From NCBI GenBank assembly GCA_900545905.1, contig URBA01000036.1, positions 1 to 9,641 of the forward strand: DNA of 9,641 nt, in the 5' to 3' direction. Made by a program: the position numbers and the translations under genes. Each line of letters starts with the position of its first letter. The stretch's first letter is position 1. This stretch comes from an uncultured Collinsella sp. (lineage in GTDB: Bacteria; Actinomycetota; Coriobacteriia; Coriobacteriales; Coriobacteriaceae). The notes below the pieces were generated by a model. It did not search any database and was not told where the DNA came from. It worked only from the letters and a program-made list of their open reading frames with translations. Shown here one piece after another: positions 6,480 through 9,641 of this stretch.

Positions 6480-6688
6480 ACATTTTTCGAGTTATTCGGC
6501 CACGCTACTGGTTTTGTATAAATGCACCGCCGGGATTATCTGAGGGTTTATGTCCTTATTTGAGCGTATACATGCCCATTTGCGCACTTACGTCACCGAA
6601 TCAAACACCATTAGAGGCATGAATGTTCCCGAGAGGGCATCTTTAGCCATTTAACGACCTCCGACAGGCCGAATAACTCGAAATTTGT
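6480..6688. repeat. About 209-bp element bounded by 22-bp imperfect inverted repeats (MITE-like)
   Basis: The left end 6480-6501 and right end 6667-6688 are reverse complements at 20 of 22 positions, including a perfect 17-bp block (6485-6501 / 6667-6683, containing cgagttattcggcc). The interior has lower GC than the neighbouring genes and no transposase. I see no flanking target duplication. It contains one microORF (6588-6650). The arrangement fits a non-autonomous mobile or dispersed intergenic element. I have a vague memory of similar sequence recurring in Collinsella genomes but cannot verify it. Confidence 0.5.
6588..6650 (-). CDS. Possible 20-codon microORF inside the inverted-repeat element
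   Basis: ATG at 6648-6650, TAA at 6588-6590. A GGAGG lies 7 nt upstream of the ATG (6658-6662 on the plus strand), which is good spacing. The product starts MAKDALSG and ends FDSVT, is mildly hydrophobic, and has no recognisable motif. It may be a leader-like peptide or a chance frame carried by the repeat. I list it because the ribosome-binding site is good. Conservation between copies of the element would decide. Confidence 0.25.
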   Translation of the reverse strand: MAKDALSGTFMPLMVFDSVT

Positions 6689-6736
6689 TGGTGGCGAAAG
6701 TGTAACAGTCCTATACGCCAAAAGCCGGTATCTCCC

Positions 6737-6767
6737 ATGTGACAAAGGAACAGTCCCTTTGTCACAT
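6737..6767. repeat. Intergenic palindrome, gtgac...gtcac family, copy 2, at the HAD gene stop
   Basis: Arms ATGTGACAAAGG (6737-6748) and CCTTTGTCACAT (6756-6767) are perfect 12-bp complements around aacagtc. The inner end abuts the TAA of the HAD gene (6767-6769). Read leftward it has no T-run, so it is not a textbook terminator, though such a stem could protect or define the 3' end of the HAD mRNA. Confidence 0.7.
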
Positions 6768-7624
6768 TATTCGATGACGGTGCGGGAGTTTTGCTTGCGC
6801 ATGGTGGCGAGCATGTGTTTGGGGACGGCGTGGACCATGCAACTGCCGATAGTTGCGCTCGCGGCGGCCTTAGCTGCATTGCTGCCGTTTTTGGTCGCGT
6901 AGCTGTGGCGGAAACGCCTCAGCATAGCAATGTCGTTGCCGCCGTCGCCGTAGACAGCGACCTCGTCCTCGGCAATACCGTAGTAGCCCGCCAGCCAGGC
7001 CACACTCTCGCCCTTGTTGCACGCCACGTCCGTGATCTCGAACATCACCGGATCGAACGGCGCGTTGACCACGCGATCGGAACGCTCGGCAAGATACGCC
7101 TTAAGGTCGCGCTCCAGCTCGGGCGAGGTCACGCGACAGTTGATCTTGCACACATCGTGGCGCAAGATGTCGCCAATCGACTGGTCGAAATACTGTTCCT
7201 CGTGATAGCCGCCACGCGCACGCATGCCACGCATCACGATGCGCTTGATGGGACTGTCCTTTTTAAAGCCCGCCTGGTGCATCTCGAACGATCCGCTCGA
7301 AAACATGCCGTCGGGCGTGGAGCAGTCAAAACAGATATCCGGAAACTCCTTGAGCAGCTCCTCGGTGATCTGTGGGTCGATGGTCCAGGTCTTGAGCACC
7401 TCACCATGACTGTCGCGCACGATGGATCCATTGGAGCAGCAGGCGTCAAGCGCCAGGCCCGTAAAGCCATGCTCGCCGATCGGCAACGTCGAGCGTCCAG
7501 TCGCGGGAACCACATGCAGGCCAGCCTCAGTCAGCTCGCGAATGGCGCGGCGGATAGTCCTATCTGCCTCGTGCAGGGCGTTAAGCAGCGTTCCGTCTAA
7601 GTCACTCGCGAACATCTTGATCAT
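6767..7624 (-). CDS. HAD-superfamily phosphatase, Cof-type (subclass IIB)
   Basis: 285 residues, the usual size for Cof-type HAD hydrolases, which dephosphorylate small phosphorylated metabolites such as sugar phosphates in the cytoplasm. All four catalytic motifs are present: motif I SDLDGTLL (nucleophile Asp8, acid/base Asp10), motif II ATGR around Thr42, motif III Lys204 in ACNKGES, and motif IV GDGGNDIAM (226-234), which binds Mg2+. Residues about 85-190 form the C2-type cap that sets specificity, so the substrate cannot be named. I chose ATG 7622-7624 (MIKMFASDLDG) with AAGGAG 10 nt upstream. ATG 7628-7630 adds two residues but has only 4 nt spacing. Both starts lie in the left arm of a 24-bp inverted repeat. 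The gene follows the MFS gene in the same direction after about 116 bp, and its stop abuts the 6737 palindrome. Confidence 0.92.
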   Translation of the reverse strand: MIKMFASDLDGTLLNALHEADRTIRRAIRELTEAGLHVVPATGRSTLPIGEHGFTGLALDACCSNGSIVRDSHGEVLKTWTIDPQITEELLKEFPDICFDCSTPDGMFSSGSFEMHQAGFKKDSPIKRIVMRGMRARGGYHEEQYFDQSIGDILRHDVCKINCRVTSPELERDLKAYLAERSDRVVNAPFDPVMFEITDVACNKGESVAWLAGYYGIAEDEVAVYGDGGNDIAMLRRFRHSYATKNGSNAAKAAASATIGSCMVHAVPKHMLATMRKQNSRTVIE

Positions 7625-7681
7625 GGGCATGCCTCTCCTTCGTCTGCACGTTATTTTAGACGAAAGAGAGGCATGCCCATG
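7622..7681 (-). promoter_or_regulatory. 24-bp inverted repeat covering the ribosome-binding site and start of the HAD gene
   Basis: Bases 7622-7645 and 7658-7681 are complementary at 23 of 24 positions around a 12-nt loop. The left arm includes both possible HAD start codons and the AAGGAG. A minus-strand RNA coming from the MFS gene would fold this arm away and hide the start. A TAAAAT (complement of 7653-7658) in the loop could be a -10 element, placing a start near 7646, after the far arm; such an RNA could not fold the hairpin. No good -35 is visible at 17 nt. The repeat could also serve as the 3' end of the MFS mRNA, although no T-run follows. Confidence 0.6.
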
Positions 7682-7740
7682 CAAGGGTGTTCCAACGCGC
7701 CAGGACATTCGCTTCCGCAAAGCAACGGTGCCCCAGCGCG

Positions 7741-9003
7741 TTAAGACAATCGCCACAAGCAACTTTTCAGCCGATAAAACAGCGCCGTCGTCAACGTCAG
7801 CACCGCCAGCATGCCTGCGAATACAATCGCCGGTGTCCATCGATCATATGCAACCCCGTACGTCAATTGGCCGATAGGTGTTGCGCAGGAAAGGACCATG
7901 TAAACGACCGAAAGCACTTTTCCGCAGAGCTCAGTCGGCACTACCCGCTGAACAAACGCGATGATTTCAACCGACGCAATGCTTGCCCACACCATGATCC
8001 ATGCCGAACCAACCGCAAACACGGTGAACACGCATGCATCTGCGCCGAACAGTTGCGCGACAATAATCGGTGCGACTCCAAAACAGATCATCGCAACATA
8101 TCGACATATGCTATTGAGAGAAAAGCGATGCGGCCAAATGCCGACCAAGCCACTGCCGGTAAGACCACCCAGGCCCAGAGCAACCTCAACTATCCCAACG
8201 CAGGACGATTGCATGCCGAGATGCTTTGTAACAATAATGGGAGCGCCAATCGTTAGCCCAACCAACGCAAGGTTCAAAACTGCCGCAAGCAAAATCACAG
8301 CGACCAATGATGCATTTTGCAACAGATACCGAATCGACTCCCGAAAATCGTTTCGGCATGTCGTACGAGTCGCGCCGTCTCCCATCGTTTCAGATGAGGC
8401 ATTTTGCTTGAGTGCGCCCCCGAACAGCAGGGCTGAAATCGCAAACGTCAACGCCGCGGTTTCGCATAGAGTATCGATACCAAAGCACCCATAGACTGCC
8501 GTCCCGACTACAGGCCCCAAGATATTGCTCATCATGATTATCTGCGAGACCAACGCAGTGGCACGCTCAACCTTTTCTTGGCCCGTCATGCGCACCGCCT
8601 CAATTTGAAGCATCGGTTTCAGCAGCGATTGGATGCCATATTGGACGCAAAGCATTGCTGCCACGACAACCGCAAGAGGCAGCGAACGCTTCATGGGGAT
8701 AAACAGCAGTGATGCAGCCATCAGAACAATGCCGAGTACCACAAGAACCCCGCGATGTCTTCCCCGATCCGCCAAAATCCCGCCAACCGGAGTCGCGAGC
8801 ACGCCCGGTATGAACGCTATCGCCGCGACGGCGCCATATAACGTTGAGGAGCCGCTGCAATCGAACAAGTAAAGCGGGCACGCAAAGCACAGTGCCGACA
8901 GCATCGAATACGCACACAGCTGTGCAACAAGAAGACCAAATAGCCTGATAGATCGCACTGTTTTTGGCGCCAATGAAACGCTAATTCTTCGCATCCCAGC
9001 CAT
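7741..9003 (-). CDS. Major facilitator superfamily transporter, probable drug or metabolite efflux
   Basis: 420 residues, typical for a 12-helix MFS protein of the inner membrane. Hydrophobic segments recur along the whole chain. The conserved loop 2-3 motif A appears as GGILADRGRHR at 74-84. A polar, charged central loop at about 199-219 separates the two six-helix halves. The pattern fits proton-driven efflux proteins of the MefA/MFS_3 type. The substrate cannot be read from the sequence. The start ATG 9001-9003 has a weak GGGGGCAGG upstream; ATG 8992-8994 is an alternative three codons in. The gene lies 101 bp after a TetR-family gene, and that gap contains two TetR-type operators, so repression relieved by the exported compound is likely. 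By eye the gene is less GC-rich than the activase gene, which may reflect separate acquisition. Confidence 0.87.
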   Translation of the reverse strand: MAGMRRISVSLAPKTVRSIRLFGLLVAQLCAYSMLSALCFACPLYLFDCSGSSTLYGAVAAIAFIPGVLATPVGGILADRGRHRGVLVVLGIVLMAASLLFIPMKRSLPLAVVVAAMLCVQYGIQSLLKPMLQIEAVRMTGQEKVERATALVSQIIMMSNILGPVVGTAVYGCFGIDTLCETAALTFAISALLFGGALKQNASSETMGDGATRTTCRNDFRESIRYLLQNASLVAVILLAAVLNLALVGLTIGAPIIVTKHLGMQSSCVGIVEVALGLGGLTGSGLVGIWPHRFSLNSICRYVAMICFGVAPIIVAQLFGADACVFTVFAVGSAWIMVWASIASVEIIAFVQRVVPTELCGKVLSVVYMVLSCATPIGQLTYGVAYDRWTPAIVFAGMLAVLTLTTALFYRLKSCLWRLS

Positions 9004-9015
9004 AAGCCTGCCCCC

Positions 9016-9040
9016 AAATACATACTGTTAGTATGTATTT
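9016..9040. promoter_or_regulatory. TetR-type operator upstream of the MFS gene (site 1)
   Basis: AAATACATAC (9016-9025) and GTATGTATTT (9031-9040) are perfect 10-bp complements around TGTTA. The catac-N5-gtatg form, length and position 13-37 bp before the MFS start match operators of TetR-family efflux repressors. The regulator encoded just upstream (9105-9641) is the obvious binder. A promoter must overlap or flank the site, but its -10 and -35 are ambiguous. Confidence 0.75.
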
Positions 9041-9083
9041 AATGACTTGAAAAGGGCAGCCGTGGCTACCCTCACAAATCAAT

Positions 9084-9102
9084 TACATACCGTTGGTATC
9101 TA
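9084..9102. promoter_or_regulatory. Second, weaker TetR-type operator (site 2)
   Basis: CATAC-CGTTG-GTATC at 9086-9100 repeats the half-site and 5-nt spacing of site 1 with mismatches in the outer arms. The centres of the two sites (9093 and 9028) are 65 bp apart, about six helical turns, so two dimers would lie on the same face. It sits just downstream of the TetR stop codon. Confidence 0.5.
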
Positions 9103-9104
9103 TA

Positions 9105-9641
9105 TTACCACCCGGCACGGTTCCATACGTCCCAAATCTGGGCCGTTGTCTGGAGCACTTCATTACCCAAATCAAGCCCCACCGCGGCCGCCATCTGCGC
9201 CAAACATTGTGCGCGAGCAAGCATTCGCTCCTTGGGCTCGAGCGGACGGAACAATGGCAGCAGCCAAAGATTCGCTAACAACGATACGGCCTCCGCTGCT
9301 TCGCGCGGGCATTCGCACGCAATGGAGCCGTCGGCGATGCCCTCCTCGATTACTGGCAAGAGATTGCCATCGGCCGACTCGTCAAACGAACCTTGGTACT
9401 GCATCGCCAGCAGCCGCGAGCTTTTTACCGGATCTGCCGCAGGATGCATGCGAGCCCATAGCTCGATTTGCGGAACGACGGACTCGGGCGCATAAAGTCG
9501 TTTGAGCTTTTGAGCTCCCGTCATATTGCCAGCACCGAGTGTCGCGCGGCGGCGCTCAACAATCGGAGCCATTGCCCGATCAAATGCGGCGTTGAAAATC
9601 TCTTCTTTACTCTTAAAGTGATGATAGACAGCGCCCTTGGT
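9105..9641 (-). CDS. TetR/AcrR-family regulator, 5' end cut by the window edge
   Basis: 178 residues are visible, and the frame is open to the last base. The first residues in view, TKGAVYHHFKSKEEIFNAAF, are the end of a TetR helix-turn-helix (recognition helix plus the YHHFKSKEE signature), so roughly 30-40 N-terminal residues lie outside the window. The remainder is a helical ligand-binding domain. An internal ATG at 9570-9572 is not the start, because it would delete the DNA-binding domain. The stop TAA is at 9105-9107. The MFS gene follows in the same direction after 101 bp holding two matching operators. The protein therefore most likely represses the transporter and releases DNA when it binds the exported compound. 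The ligand is unknown. Confidence 0.9.
   Translation of the reverse strand, partial: TKGAVYHHFKSKEEIFNAAFDRAMAPIVERRRATLGAGNMTGAQKLKRLYAPESVVPQIELWARMHPAADPVKSSRLLAMQYQGSFDESADGNLLPVIEEGIADGSIACECPREAAEAVSLLANLWLLPLFRPLEPKERMLARAQCLAQMAAAVGLDLGNEVLQTTAQIWDVWNRAGW

Noticed and set aside
6737..6767. The strong hairpin as a rho-independent terminator of the HAD gene.
   Set aside because: There is no T-run after the stem on the minus strand, and a similar palindrome lies elsewhere without a gene end, so I list it as a repeat.
6791..7600. A 269-codon plus-strand frame opposite the HAD gene.
   Set aside because: Antisense shadow; the minus strand carries all four HAD motifs.
7625..7840. An upstream extension of the HAD gene giving a 357-residue protein.
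   Set aside because: The extra N-terminus overlaps the 3' end of the MFS gene, is not conserved-looking, and ignores the start next to MIKMFASDLDG, where Cof proteins begin.
9570..9572. An internal ATG as start of the right-hand TetR gene (155 residues).
   Set aside because: The frame stays open upstream and encodes the end of a TetR helix-turn-helix, so the gene is simply cut by the window edge.
1..9641. CRISPR arrays, tRNA or rRNA genes, integrases.
   Set aside because: I saw no evenly spaced direct repeats, no tRNA-like cloverleaf with the GTTCRA box, no rRNA sequence, and no recombinase motifs on either strand.

Overview
The window looks like chromosomal DNA of a moderately GC-rich anaerobic actinobacterium of the Coriobacteriia, most likely Collinsella or a close relative. 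This rests on the very long fused acyl-CoA dehydratase activase, the codon use, and intergenic palindromes built on a gtgacaaaggaacagtccctttgtcac-like core, which I recall as abundant in Collinsella. No database search was possible, so the genus is an inference.

Every protein gene I accept is on the minus strand. Read in their direction of transcription, from high to low coordinates, they are: (1) a TetR-family regulator cut by the window edge (9105-9641); (2) a 12-helix MFS efflux-type transporter (7741-9003), preceded by two palindromic TetR-type operators; (3) a Cof-type HAD phosphatase (6767-7624), whose ribosome-binding site and start lie in one arm of a 24-bp inverted repeat; (4) an 850-bp intergenic region with several hairpins, an inverted-repeat-bounded element of about 209 bp and an overlooked 41-codon membrane-peptide gene (6170-6295); (5) a second TetR-family regulator (5210-5920); (6) 11 bp further on, a 1593-residue 2-hydroxyacyl-CoA dehydratase activase-like iron-sulfur protein (417-5198) that ends at a clear intrinsic terminator (351-388). 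Bases 1-350 hold only inverted repeats.

The TetR/MFS pair looks like a repressor-controlled efflux system. The second TetR and the giant activase form a two-gene operon, probably tied to anaerobic 2-hydroxyacyl-CoA (amino-acid fermentation) or related radical/low-potential electron chemistry.

The most interesting part is 6073-6405. A small hydrophobic peptide with a strongly basic tail has an excellent Shine-Dalgarno that can be hidden in a hairpin. Its candidate promoter overlaps a palindrome resembling a LexA (SOS) box. A convergent promoter could make an antisense RNA across its 3' end. A perfect 10-bp complementarity links its 5' leader to its 3' flank. Together these are the layout of a type I toxin-antitoxin locus (compare the convergent 3'-overlapping TxpA/RatA and BsrG/SR4 pairs, and SOS-induced TisB), but in a lineage where I know of no described example. 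This is a hypothesis read from sequence only.
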